Shown one piece after another: positions 43,358 to 52,066 of a stretch of 64,000 nt of DNA. The stretch is taken from the NCBI GenBank assembly GCA_964633725.1, contig CAZWHY010000003.1:1-64000 (forward strand), given 5' to 3'. The stretch's first letter is position 1. Each line of letters starts with the position of its first letter. The position numbers and the translations under genes were made by a program. The DNA comes from Berkiella_A sp964633725. GTDB taxonomy: Bacteria; Pseudomonadota; Gammaproteobacteria; Berkiellales; Berkiellaceae. Below the pieces are notes generated by a model. It saw only the letters and a program-made list of their open reading frames with translations. It was not told the origin of the DNA and searched no databases.

Positions 43358-45466
43358 CTACCCTGTTTTTTCGTTAAACTGATCTTTTTGTTGAAACTGT
43401 AGGTAAAAATTCTCAAAATCAGTAGCGTTCAATGGTTTACTGAAGAGGTAACCTTGTATAATGTCACAGTTTTGAGATTTTAATTTTTCAAAATGTATTT
43501 TGGTTTCCACGCCCTCAGCAATGACTTCTAATTGAAGTGCATGCGCCATGGTGATGATAGCATTCACGATTTTTGCATCAATGGGATCCTTATCTAAATT
43601 AGTGACAAAAGCCCTATCTATCTTCAGATAATCTATAGGGAAACTTTTCAGGTAGCTTAATGAAGAATAGCCTGTGCCGAAATCATCCAGCGCTAGCTTG
43701 ATGCCTAAGCTTTTGAGCTCATGCAATATTTGAATCGCTTTCTCTTCTTCATACATTATCATGCTCTCCGTTAATTCGATATCCAAATAGTGTGGTGGTA
43801 AATTGGATTCTTTCAGAACATCTTTAATAGATTGTAGTAAATTTTTGTTTCTAAATTGTTTGGCAGATAAGTTAACACTAATAGATTTTAGCGATATACC
43901 TTTATTTAACCAAGCATACATTTGAGCACAAGACTCTTTTAAAACCCAATGTCCAATCTCTTCAATGAGACCGATTTCTTCTGCCATCGGTATGAACGTT
44001 ACAGGCGAAATCATGCCTTTTTCTGGGTGATGCCATCGGATAAGGGCTTCAACGCCAGATATTTGTTGGGATTCAATATTAACTTGTGGTTGATAGTACA
44101 TTTCAAACTGATTATTGTCTAAAGCTTTTCTAAGGTCAGATTCTAAAATGATACGCTCGTGAGAATCTTCGTTCATTTTATTGGTATAAAAAGTAAACGT
44201 ATTGCCACCATCTTTTTTCGAGTGGTGTACGGCTGAATCAGAATTTTTAAGCAAGCAGTCAACATTTTGGCCATCTTGAGGATAGATAGAAATACCAATG
44301 CTAGGGGTGACATATAGTTCTTTACTGTCAATTTTAAAAGAAGAGGATAAGGAACCTATAATTTTTTGTGCTAGCTTTGAGGCGGTATTGATTGGATCAT
44401 TATCTGCGAGTAAAATGACAAATTCATCTCCGCTAAATCGAGAGAATATTTCAACCTTGTTGCGACCAACATTTTTCAAAAAGGCACAATGACTAAAGCA
44501 TTGTTTTAGGCGAGCAACAACCATTTGCAATATTTGGTCGCCCGTTGTATGGCCATATGTGTCATTGATATATTTAAACCTATCTAAATTAATAAAAATA
44601 ATAGAAAAAGGTTCGTCTGCTTTTACCGTGAGTCTTTTGTCTATGGTTTCTTTGATATGTAAACTATTAGGCAGCTTGGTTAATTGGTCATAGTAGGCAA
44701 TATATTTCAACTTTTGTTCAGCTACTTTATTTTCAGTGATATCTCTTATAATGGCTAATGCATGGTTTCCATTTAAGACTAAACGCGTTTCATAATATTT
44801 TTGGGTGTCGATTTCTGCGATATGGTATTCAAATGAACGTGCTTCATGGGTTTTGTATAATTCAATCATATTTTCTTGAAATAGGTTGGCAATCATCATT
44901 GGCAAAGAATCAGATAGTGGTTTGCCCACTTCACACTCAAAATTATTATCTATATTCTGAGCGCAATGATAATCTAAGCAGATGCCTTTTTGATCAAAAC
45001 AAATCATAATATCGGGTAGTGCAGATAATATTGCCTGGTTTTTTTGTTGGCTGGTATGTAAGTGCTCAATATTTTCGGTGCCTCGAATGCTATAGCGTGC
45101 CCGATATTTCATAATGGTCCAGTTGATGGGCTTGGTAATAAAATCAGTTGCCCCGACTTCATAGGCACGGTTAATGGAGGCGTCATCTTCTAAGCTGGTC
45201 GCAATTAAAATAGCGGTGTATTGACCTCCATCCTCATTGCGGATAGCTTGGCAGGTTTCAAATCCATCCATAATGGGCATGTAGACATCTAAAATAACTA
45301 AAATAGGCTTGTGCTTTTTGAATAAGGCTACTGCTTCTTCGCCGTTCTCTGCTTGATATATTTGGTAATCATCTGATTTTAACGCTTCAGAGATGAGTAA
45401 ACGTTGCATCGGATCATCGTCTACTATCAAAATGGTATTTTTTTCATGTGTGTGAATTAGGCTCAT
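43358..45466 (-). CDS. Response regulator with PAS-like, GGDEF and EAL domains
   Basis: The 702-residue protein has a receiver domain (10-125) with phospho-Asp near residue 56 in LVILDVYMPIMDGF, a PAS-like region (about 140-255), a GGDEF domain (about 265-430) and an EAL domain (about 445-690). The GGDEF active motif reads SGDEF (about 344-348), a variant found in some active cyclases. EAL shows GVEALIRWHHPEKG, LTESMI and DDFGTGYSSLSYLK, all expected for an active c-di-GMP phosphodiesterase. It therefore links phosphorylation to c-di-GMP level. It starts 1 bp after the hybrid kinase stop, so the kinase is its likely phosphodonor. Confidence 0.93.
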   Translation of the reverse strand: MSLIHTHEKNTILIVDDDPMQRLLISEALKSDDYQIYQAENGEEAVALFKKHKPILVILDVYMPIMDGFETCQAIRNEDGGQYTAILIATSLEDDASINRAYEVGATDFITKPINWTIMKYRARYSIRGTENIEHLHTSQQKNQAILSALPDIMICFDQKGICLDYHCAQNIDNNFECEVGKPLSDSLPMMIANLFQENMIELYKTHEARSFEYHIAEIDTQKYYETRLVLNGNHALAIIRDITENKVAEQKLKYIAYYDQLTKLPNSLHIKETIDKRLTVKADEPFSIIFINLDRFKYINDTYGHTTGDQILQMVVARLKQCFSHCAFLKNVGRNKVEIFSRFSGDEFVILLADNDPINTASKLAQKIIGSLSSSFKIDSKELYVTPSIGISIYPQDGQNVDCLLKNSDSAVHHSKKDGGNTFTFYTNKMNEDSHERIILESDLRKALDNNQFEMYYQPQVNIESQQISGVEALIRWHHPEKGMISPVTFIPMAEEIGLIEEIGHWVLKESCAQMYAWLNKGISLKSISVNLSAKQFRNKNLLQSIKDVLKESNLPPHYLDIELTESMIMYEEEKAIQILHELKSLGIKLALDDFGTGYSSLSYLKSFPIDYLKIDRAFVTNLDKDPIDAKIVNAIITMAHALQLEVIAEGVETKIHFEKLKSQNCDIIQGYLFSKPLNATDFENFYLQFQQKDQFNEKTG

Positions 45467-45467
45467 A

Positions 45468-48353
45468 TTAATATTCGCTCTTTATTTTAAGTAGCTCTAT
45501 CTTTGTTTTTTGATAATTTGTTTGTAGCCTATTAAAGAGCTGCGTTGTTTGGGCTAAGTTTTTTTCTATTGCACTGGATTCTAAATCACTTAAGATTGTG
45601 GTTAATGTGACCGCGCCGATGCTAGCACTAGATGATTTTAGCATATGTGCCATTTTATGTAGGTCATCGAAATGAGATGCATTAATAGGCTGATGAAAGT
45701 CAGATAATTTCTTGTCCATGGTGTCAATATATATATCCAGCAATTTATGTATGATACACGGCTGGTTTGCTTTACTCAGAAGTTTTAAGCTATCGAGTAC
45801 AGACTTATCTATTATAATCGCATTATCTATATTCTCTTGATTTAATATTGGATTGGTTGCTTGTTCTGATTCTGTTATTTCGTTTTGAGAGATATTATTG
45901 TGATTATCTTGGACATCATTTGAACGCAGCCATTTTGATAGTATATCTCGTAAGTCATTTTCAGAGTAAGGTTTTGTGATAAAGTCATCCATGCCACAGT
46001 CATGGCATTTATTTTTGTCTGCCACAGTCACATTAGCCGTCAAAGCAACAATGGGAACATGACAGCGCAATGTGTTTTCAAAAATTCTGATTTTTCGAGT
46101 GGCTTCAAAGCCATCCACTTCGGGCATCTGGCAATCCATTAATATAAGATCGTAGCTGGCGGATTTGTACTTTTCGAAAGCTTCTTTACCATTATGCGCA
46201 ATGGTGACACTACAGCCTAAACTTTCGAGCATAATTTTTGCTAATTGTTGGTTGACGGCGTTGTCTTCTGCTACTAAAATGCGTTTATTAAAGAAAGTCT
46301 CTGTTGTGGGGGATACATTAGTTTCTATATTTGTCGGGTTGTCTGCATTCTTCAAAATATTAGAGATAGCTTGAAATAATTTTTCTTGTTTAATGGGTTT
46401 TGACAAATGCACTAAAATGCCAGATTGTTCTTTTTGTTCTTCAGTAATTTGCTGAGTAATAGAGCTGAGTAGTATTTTTTTGGGTTGTTGGTAATCCATA
46501 TTATTATGAATTTTTTGCGTGAGCTCTAATCCGGTGCATTCAGGCATGTTTTGGTCAGTAATCAATATATCATATTTTTGATTGCTCGAATTTTGCAGTA
46601 ATGTAAGAGCCGTACTGGATGAGGTTGTATAATCACACTGTACTTGCCAAGCGAGCAATTGTTCTTTTAGTATTTTACAGTTGGTCTCATTATCATCAAT
46701 AACCAGAACATTTAAATTGTCGAATGCAACTTTGCTGCTAGAATATGATACGCTTTGTTTTTGCGGTGGTAGCTGAAGGTTAAAAGTAAAGGTGGTTCCT
46801 TGGCCGGGAGTGCTTGATGCAAAGATTTCTCCCCCCATCATTTCGACGAGCTTTTTGCAAATACTGAGCCCCAAGCCTGTGCCGCCATAGACACGACTGG
46901 TGGAGCCATCTGCTTGTTGGAATGCAGAAAATATTTGTTTTATTTGATCGGGGGTAACGCCACAACCTGTATCGATAATTTCTAACTGGATATTTTGTTT
47001 GCTTGCATTATTGTTGCTATCCTCTACTTTACTGAGCATTGTTAACCGAATGGTAATGCTGCCAGACTCGGTGAATTTCAATGCGTTGCTCATTAAATTT
47101 AGTAGTATCTGTTTGATTCTTAGTTCATCACCCAGATGGTAAGATTGAAAAGTTGGGGGGATATCAATCAGGAATTCAATGCCTTTGCTCTGAGCTCGTT
47201 CAGCAAATTGCAAACTAACTTGTTCCACGATTTTTCTTATATTAATTGGAGATTGTTCTAAAATTAATTGTTCAGCTTCAATCTTAGAGAAATCCAGAAT
47301 ATCATTAATGATGCCTAGTAGCGTGTCTGCTGAGCCACTTGCAATTTGTAAATACTCTGTTTGTTTTTCTGTTAATTTTGTTTTAAGTACGACTTCAATC
47401 ATACCTAATATACCATTTAATGGCGTTCTGATTTCATGGCTCATATTGGCGACAAACATGGATTTTGCTTGAGAAGCATTCTCTGCGATTTCTTTTGCTT
47501 TTTGTGATTTGGCTAATATTTTTTCCAGCTTGCTATTGGCAATGGACAACTCTTGTGTGCGTGAGTGCACTTCATCTTCTAATATATATTGATTTTTCTT
47601 GATGCTTTTATCTCGTGTTTGGATTTCTTGTAGCATAATGTTAAAACCGTGGATTAGTTCACCTAATTCATCATTTTGTTCGGTTTCAACGCGCAATGAA
47701 TAATCTTTTGTTTTTGTGATTTTTTGCATTGTGTTTTTAATCGCAACAATCGGATCGGTGAATATTTTTTGTAACTTAAAAGATAAGAGAAGCGCGATAA
47801 GGCTAGAGCTGAGAAGAAAAAACAAACCGATCAGTATGTGATCTAAAATATTGTTTTTAAACAGACCCATTTTATGGAACACGTGTAGGGTACCTATGCG
47901 TTCATGAGATAATAATATATTTTTTTTAATGTGTAATCCATGCGGCGTAAACGTGGAGTGCTCATCTTTTGTATTGTTTTCTGTGAGTAAAGGTTTGATT
48001 TCTTTCCAGGATAATAGGTTGATACCGTAGTTTTTTTGGCTCGGGTTGCTAAAACTCGCAATGAGATTGTCTTGCTTATCTATCACAAAAGCGGAAGCAA
48101 TATTATTTTGATACCGCATGGATTCTAGTATTTTTTGAGCTGTTTCCTTATCATTAAAAACAAGTGGTGCGGTTAGGTTGCTGCTCATAACATTGATGAT
48201 AATGGAAGACTCTGTTATTATATTATTTTTCATTACAAAAAACTGATTCACTAACAGGCCAATAGAAATAACAGCCAGCGCAAAAAAGGTATTAAGTACC
48301 AATACTGTTTTCAATTTGTCTTGTAGTGATAGGCTGTTGAAATATCCCCCCAT
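45468..48353 (-). CDS. Hybrid histidine kinase, CHASE8-HAMP-HisKA-HATPase-REC-REC-Hpt
   Basis: The 961-residue protein has a membrane helix (about 15-37), a periplasmic domain (38-170) whose LTAPLVFNDKETAQKILESM resembles the CHASE8 domain of YfiN, a second helix (173-195) and HAMP (196-250). HisKA has the phospho-His near 307 in NMSHEIRTPLNGILGM. HATPase has LKFTESGSI, DTGCGVTPDQI and GGTGLGLSICKKLVEMMGGE. Two receivers follow, with Asp near 601 (LITDQNMPEC) and 739 (LILMDCQMPEVDGF). A C-terminal Hpt domain has its His near 901 in KMAHMLKSSSASIGA. This is a BarA-like phosphorelay. It lies between the YfiR-like gene (4-bp gap) and the c-di-GMP regulator gene (1-bp gap). Confidence 0.93.
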   Translation of the reverse strand: MGGYFNSLSLQDKLKTVLVLNTFFALAVISIGLLVNQFFVMKNNIITESSIIINVMSSNLTAPLVFNDKETAQKILESMRYQNNIASAFVIDKQDNLIASFSNPSQKNYGINLLSWKEIKPLLTENNTKDEHSTFTPHGLHIKKNILLSHERIGTLHVFHKMGLFKNNILDHILIGLFFLLSSSLIALLLSFKLQKIFTDPIVAIKNTMQKITKTKDYSLRVETEQNDELGELIHGFNIMLQEIQTRDKSIKKNQYILEDEVHSRTQELSIANSKLEKILAKSQKAKEIAENASQAKSMFVANMSHEIRTPLNGILGMIEVVLKTKLTEKQTEYLQIASGSADTLLGIINDILDFSKIEAEQLILEQSPINIRKIVEQVSLQFAERAQSKGIEFLIDIPPTFQSYHLGDELRIKQILLNLMSNALKFTESGSITIRLTMLSKVEDSNNNASKQNIQLEIIDTGCGVTPDQIKQIFSAFQQADGSTSRVYGGTGLGLSICKKLVEMMGGEIFASSTPGQGTTFTFNLQLPPQKQSVSYSSSKVAFDNLNVLVIDDNETNCKILKEQLLAWQVQCDYTTSSSTALTLLQNSSNQKYDILITDQNMPECTGLELTQKIHNNMDYQQPKKILLSSITQQITEEQKEQSGILVHLSKPIKQEKLFQAISNILKNADNPTNIETNVSPTTETFFNKRILVAEDNAVNQQLAKIMLESLGCSVTIAHNGKEAFEKYKSASYDLILMDCQMPEVDGFEATRKIRIFENTLRCHVPIVALTANVTVADKNKCHDCGMDDFITKPYSENDLRDILSKWLRSNDVQDNHNNISQNEITESEQATNPILNQENIDNAIIIDKSVLDSLKLLSKANQPCIIHKLLDIYIDTMDKKLSDFHQPINASHFDDLHKMAHMLKSSSASIGAVTLTTILSDLESSAIEKNLAQTTQLFNRLQTNYQKTKIELLKIKSEY

Positions 48354-48357
48354 TATT

Positions 48358-48897
48358 TTATTCGCTGTCAGTTGGTTTTGAGAGGTTTAATAAACTAGAG
48401 TGAATAGACAAATTTGATGCTTGGGCATGTTCTTGATTGATTTCTATTCGTTGTTGATTGTGCTCTAGGTTGAGGCGGATGATGCCACCATTTAGCAAAA
48501 ATGCTTTGTGTGGACTGATTGTTAATATGGCATTTTCTTTGCTCAATTTACTTAATACTTTCAGTGTTTTCTCATCTTGCTCTGTGGTGAAAATTAGCTG
48601 ACAATCCTGTGCATTTTCAATGTTATTCAGCTTGACCATGTGAACGCTTTTTTCATGTAACAATTTACCGTTGATATGCTGGTATTGTACTTCATTAATA
48701 TCATGACCATACAGGCAAAAAACAAGCGAGTGTTGGTTCATGATATAACTAGGCCAAGTCACGAATTTTGATATTTTATACAGATGGTCTGCATATTGTT
48801 TTGTAGCGTCATTTTTATTTTGGGCATAAACTATGTTGTGACTCAATATTGTGAGTAGCAACATACCCAATATGTGAGGTTTACTGAACAGATACAT
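48358..48897 (-). CDS. YfiR-family (DUF4154) periplasmic protein
   Basis: The 179-residue protein starts with a signal peptide (ILGMLLLTILSHNIVYAQ). The rest matches YfiR/DUF4154: KISKFVTWPSYIM, LVFCLYGHDINEV, KLLHEKSVHMVKLNN, a C-QLIFTT strand, AFLLNGGIIRLNLEHNQQRI and the end SNLSIHSSLLNLSKP. Pseudomonas YfiR binds the periplasmic CHASE8 domain of the diguanylate cyclase YfiN and holds it off. Here the neighbour carrying the CHASE8-like domain is a hybrid kinase, so YfiR-like control of a phosphorelay is inferred. It is the first gene of a three-gene operon. Confidence 0.85.
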   Translation of the reverse strand: MYLFSKPHILGMLLLTILSHNIVYAQNKNDATKQYADHLYKISKFVTWPSYIMNQHSLVFCLYGHDINEVQYQHINGKLLHEKSVHMVKLNNIENAQDCQLIFTTEQDEKTLKVLSKLSKENAILTISPHKAFLLNGGIIRLNLEHNQQRIEINQEHAQASNLSIHSSLLNLSKPTDSE

Positions 48898-49003
48898 AGG
48901 TTTTATCTACTTATGTTACATATTATTCTTTATATCGGCTAGGGATAGAAAATATTGAGGTAGTATTTGAGGCGGGATATAGTTTTATGGATTGTATTCA
49001 GAT

Positions 49004-49027
49004 AAAAAAAAGGACCTTGCGGCCCTG
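49004..49027 (-). terminator. Rho-independent terminator of the 174-residue unknown gene
   Basis: On the minus strand AGGGCC-GCAA-GGTCCT forms a 6-bp stem (one G-U pair) with a stable GCAA tetraloop, followed directly by eight T. It lies 18 bp past the stop codon and separates this gene from the yfiR-like operon. Confidence 0.92.
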
Positions 49028-49044
49028 GTATAGTGTGGGAGTTT

Positions 49045-49569
49045 TTAAACTCTAAATTGTGCAGGCAGACTCTTTCCAGGCTTGTACTCTGTAGGGCAAG
49101 TTGGGTTGAATATGCTGCTGATTGTTTGTTTTAAATAATCAGAGTCAGCGGTTGCTCTATGTATATCAAAGCCAGGCAGATAGGATTCAGGACCCGATAG
49201 CACTGTTCCCAAAACATCCAATAAAGACGAATTAGGCTGATTGGCCGCTGTTGCTATACCTTTTAGTTTTTCAACCTTTTTTTGCACATTTTCATCGTCT
49301 ACATGCTGCAATAGTGTACCTGCCATGGATGAAAATCCACCTAAAACAGCTTTTAATAATGGACCCAAAAATCCCAAGAATGATTTTGGTTTAGGACTCG
49401 TATAAGTCAGTCCAGGGTGCGCTGTTGAGCCTGCGTGATTTTTTCTCTTCAATGAGCTAGATTTTACGATATCAAATAATCCTTGCAATAATTGCTCGCT
49501 CATTTTCCATTGTGCGTTGAAATTATTTTCGTTTTCTTTGCTGATTCTGGATTCTATACCTAGTTTCAT
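49045..49569 (-). CDS. Unknown 174-residue protein
   Basis: I do not recognise this protein. It has a polar N-terminus (SRISKENENNFNAQWKMSEQ), a central Gly/Leu/Phe-rich hydrophobic stretch (KSFLGFLGPLLKAVLGGFSS) that could touch a membrane, and a C-terminus rich in Pro and Ser with a single Cys. No signal peptide. GAGGGAAAT precedes the ATG and a strong terminator follows, so it is a genuine single-gene transcript. It stands next to another orphan gene with its own terminator. Confidence 0.75.
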   Translation of the reverse strand: MKLGIESRISKENENNFNAQWKMSEQLLQGLFDIVKSSSLKRKNHAGSTAHPGLTYTSPKPKSFLGFLGPLLKAVLGGFSSMAGTLLQHVDDENVQKKVEKLKGIATAANQPNSSLLDVLGTVLSGPESYLPGFDIHRATADSDYLKQTISSIFNPTCPTEYKPGKSLPAQFRV

Positions 49570-49704
49570 AATATTTCCCTCACAAAAATAATGTTTATTG
49601 TTTTTAGCTTTTTATTTAAGCCTTTGTTTTGTTTGTGTTTTTTTCTTATGTATTGAGCTTACTATTTGGGTGGCTGGCTTGCAACCAAACCCAGATGAGC
49701 GGCA

Positions 49705-49729
49705 TAAAAAACGAGCCTAAAGGCCCGTT
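49705..49729 (-). terminator. Rho-independent terminator of the 15-residue-repeat gene
   Basis: On the minus strand AACGGGCC-TTTA-GGCTCGTT forms an 8-bp stem (one G-U pair) followed by a T tract. It lies 27 bp past the stop codon at 49756. Confidence 0.9.
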
Positions 49730-49755
49730 TGGTATGTTTTAAGTGTGGTTACACT

Positions 49756-50346
49756 TTATTGATTTCTGTGAGAACGTCTGTTTCCATCTTCGTTGGTAAA
49801 TCTACCAAGCACGTTTACAACAGCATCAGCAGCACCATCAACAACAGCACTTGCGGCAGATTCAACCCAACAAATAGCTAACGGCTTTCTTATCAGTGAT
49901 GCTTGAACTACGGGTTCTTCTTCAACTCGAAGATTTTGATAAAATTGCTCTTGCAGCATTGCATCAAATTGAGGATCTGGGCGATAAAGTCGCTCTTGCA
50001 GCATTGCATCAAATTGAGGATCTGGGCGATAAAGTCGCTCTTGCAGCATTGCATCAAATTGAGGATCTGGGCGATAATCTTGCTCTTGCTCTTTGCTTTG
50101 AAAAGGAACTATGCTCCTTTCTGGGTTAGAGGGTTCGACACGATCCACAACAGTCTCTTGCTTAGAGGCGCTGAAACGATTTACAACAGCAACAGCAACT
50201 GCAGCAATTGCAGCGACAGGAACTATTAATGCAGAAGCAGCAGCGACGTTACCCAACAAATTTCCACCATTTAGGTAAGAAGAAGTCGCGCCCCAAAGAA
50301 AAGATGCAGCAGCAGAACCATATCCAAGTAATTTTCCAAAAGTCAT
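49756..50346 (-). CDS. Unknown protein with hydrophobic N-terminus and 15-residue tandem repeats
   Basis: The 196-residue protein has an Ala/Gly/Val-rich N-terminal half: KLLGYGSAAASFLWGATSSY, then a helix NVAAASALIVPVAAIAAVAV (given in part) likely in the membrane. After a charged linker come three copies of YRPDPQFDAMLQERL (about residues 90-135), the third ending QEQF. The C-terminus has a second Ala/Val-rich stretch (ESAASAVVDGAADAVVNVLG). The ATG at 50346 has AGAGG at 8 bp; the upstream ATG at 50373 has no such site. I do not recognise it. The repeats look freshly amplified and could be a binding motif displayed in varying numbers. Confidence 0.75.
   Translation of the reverse strand: MTFGKLLGYGSAAASFLWGATSSYLNGGNLLGNVAAASALIVPVAAIAAVAVAVVNRFSASKQETVVDRVEPSNPERSIVPFQSKEQEQDYRPDPQFDAMLQERLYRPDPQFDAMLQERLYRPDPQFDAMLQEQFYQNLRVEEEPVVQASLIRKPLAICWVESAASAVVDGAADAVVNVLGRFTNEDGNRRSHRNQ
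49948..50082. repeat. Three tandem 45-bp coding repeats
   Basis: The unit starting ctcttgcagcattgc is repeated at 49948, 49993 and 50038 with nearly perfect identity. The 45-bp period keeps the frame and encodes a 15-residue repeat in the minus-strand gene. Near-perfect copies allow expansion or contraction by slippage. Confidence 0.95.
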
Positions 50347-50544
50347 AATAAATACCTCTAATAAAGATTTCATAAAATTGATTGATTGCTAACATACGCT
50401 ATAAATTTGTATTGCGATGTCAGTTGTAAGGATTTTAGCTATAAAACAAACTTAAAGATAGTGGGTAGCCTTGTATCACAGATAAACGGTTCGATTTTTA
50501 AGCTCAAAGGTCTATTGGTATTAGTTGGGATTAGTTAGGCGTAG

Positions 50545-50571
50545 AAAACGGGTTAGGCGGCAACCCGTTTT
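50545..50571. terminator. Strong hairpin after wrbA
   Basis: A perfect 10-bp stem aaaacgggtt (50545-50554)/aacccgtttt (50562-50571) with a 7-base loop. The A/T ends of the stem supply a short T-run in both directions. It lies 36 bp past the wrbA-like stop and upstream of the repeat gene. Confidence 0.8.
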
Positions 50572-50606
50572 GAATTGATAATTATGACTATATAATAGGA
50601 TAGACA

Positions 50607-51191
50607 TCAGGAGGAGGATAATGCATGTGCGATATGGGATAGATTCTCACCAAAAGCTAGGCACAAATTGCGCTCGTCTTGGGTCAAATGATTTTGTTTA
50701 TTACCGCTAACATGGCTAGCGCCATAGGGCGTTCCGCCCGATTGTGTTGTATGTAGCGATGGTTGATTATACGGGATACCCGATATCAACATGCCATGAT
50801 GCATTAGAGGCAGTATCATGCTTAGGAGCGTGCTTTCTTGCCCACCATGCATACTTTCGCTAGAGGTGAATACACCTGCTGGTTTACCTATCAGTTGACC
50901 TGACAGCCAGATATCTAAAGTGCTTTCCAGAAAAAATTGCAAATTAGCGGAAATATTACCAAAGCGGGTTGGGCTGCCTAAGATTAACCCTGATGCATCA
51001 ATCAAATCTTGTGGTTGCACAAAAGAGTGGTTAGCAGTATTTTGATTTTCTTCTGCTGTATTATGCAAGGAGGGCACAGTTCTGATTTTGGCTTCTATAT
51101 GTTCGTGTCTTTCTATACCCAAAGCGATTTGTTCTGCCATTTTTTGAGTGGCACCATGACGACTATAATATAAAACTAAAATATGTGGCAT
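50607..51191 (-). CDS. wrbA: WrbA-type NAD(P)H:quinone oxidoreductase
   Basis: The 194-residue flavodoxin-like protein has the FMN phosphate loop LVLYYSRHGATQKMAEQIA near its N-terminus and GLILGSPTRFGNISANLQFF at about 75-95, both typical of WrbA. GVFTSSESMHGGQESTLLSM and GTPYGASHVSG complete the family pattern. WrbA reduces quinones with two electrons, limiting semiquinone stress. I start at the ATG at 51191, 1 bp after the arsC stop; the GTG four codons earlier overlaps arsC. The arsC-wrbA pairing is common in gammaproteobacteria. Confidence 0.92.
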   Translation of the reverse strand: MPHILVLYYSRHGATQKMAEQIALGIERHEHIEAKIRTVPSLHNTAEENQNTANHSFVQPQDLIDASGLILGSPTRFGNISANLQFFLESTLDIWLSGQLIGKPAGVFTSSESMHGGQESTLLSMILPLMHHGMLISGIPYNQPSLHTTQSGGTPYGASHVSGNKQNHLTQDERNLCLAFGENLSHIAHALSSS

Positions 51192-51192
51192 A

Positions 51193-51558
51193 TTATTTTT
51201 CACTTTTATCCAAAATTAACGCTAATATTTTTTCGGGCGGACGGCCCATGACGGATTTTTGATTTTTGATCACAATAGGGCGTTCTATTAAATTAGGGTA
51301 GTTGTGCATTGCCATAATGATCTCATCTTCAGTTAGTTCTGAGTTGCTCAAACGCAGTGTCTGATATTCAGCTTCTTTTGTGCGCAGTAAATCTCTGGCA
51401 GAAAAACCCAAGCTGGTTAGTATTTGCTTTAACTTACTTGCTGAGGGCGGATATTTTAAATATTCAATGATTGTAGGTTGAATGCCATGCTCTTTGAGTA
51501 AGGCAAGCGTTTGCCGGGATTTTGAACAGTTTGGATTATGATAAATTGTTATGGGCAT
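51193..51558 (-). CDS. arsC: ArsC-family glutaredoxin-dependent reductase
   Basis: The 121-residue protein matches the E. coli-type arsenate reductase: ITIYHNPNCSKSRQTLALLK with catalytic Cys11, the block GFSARDLLRTKEAEYQ, and PNLIERPIVI with the conserved Arg. Without arsR or arsB nearby, it may be a housekeeping member of the ArsC/YffB family whose substrate is not arsenate. wrbA follows directly. Confidence 0.88.
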   Translation of the reverse strand: MPITIYHNPNCSKSRQTLALLKEHGIQPTIIEYLKYPPSASKLKQILTSLGFSARDLLRTKEAEYQTLRLSNSELTEDEIIMAMHNYPNLIERPIVIKNQKSVMGRPPEKILALILDKSEK

Positions 51559-51680
51559 TAGGATTTTGGTTTCCGTGTATACTTTTTGTTTAGTAAATAT
51601 TATATTTTCTGTTGTCTATATGTTTTAATGATTTAGGGTGATCCCTAACAAACCAATTAAATTGACTCAGGATAAGCGCC

Positions 51681-51953
51681 ATGCAAATTTGCAAACATTG
51701 TATCGTATCAGGAAAGGTTCAAGGTGTTTTTTTTAGACAAACAACGCAAAAAAAAGCAAAAGCTTTAGGCGTAACAGGCTGGGTGCGTAACTTACCTAAC
51801 GGTACCGTCGAGGCGGTTATTTGTGGGGAAGATGATGTGGTGCAGTCTCTATGTGATTGGTTGTGGCAAGGCCCTGATGCGGCACAAGTCGCTGATATTA
51901 TTGTTCAAGAGTATGCGTTAGAAGCCCATACAGACTTTACAATTCGTTTTTAA
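51681..51953 (+). CDS. acyP: Acylphosphatase
   Basis: The 90-residue enzyme hydrolyses acyl phosphates. The catalytic Arg19 lies in VSGKVQGVFFRQTTQ and Asn37 in GWVRNLPNGTVEA, both at the standard positions, and length is typical (about 92). It is 114 bp upstream of the OmpA lipoprotein gene on the same strand. Confidence 0.96.
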   Translation: MQICKHCIVSGKVQGVFFRQTTQKKAKALGVTGWVRNLPNGTVEAVICGEDDVVQSLCDWLWQGPDAAQVADIIVQEYALEAHTDFTIRF

Positions 51954-52066
51954 TAAATTTTAAAGTTTGGATGCGTTGCAAAAATACTAAACATAAGCTT
52001 GATTTCTGTTTAAATAATCGGTATGTTGCGAGCTCAAGTTATATTTTATGCATAGGAATAATAACA

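Noticed and set aside
49948..50082. Possible CRISPR array
   Set aside because: The 45-bp units are contiguous without spacers and keep a reading frame; they are coding tandem repeats.
49896..50229. Two plus-strand open frames across the 45-bp repeats
   Set aside because: A repeat whose period is a multiple of three keeps several frames open. The minus-strand gene has a ribosome site, a terminator and a sensible composition; these do not.
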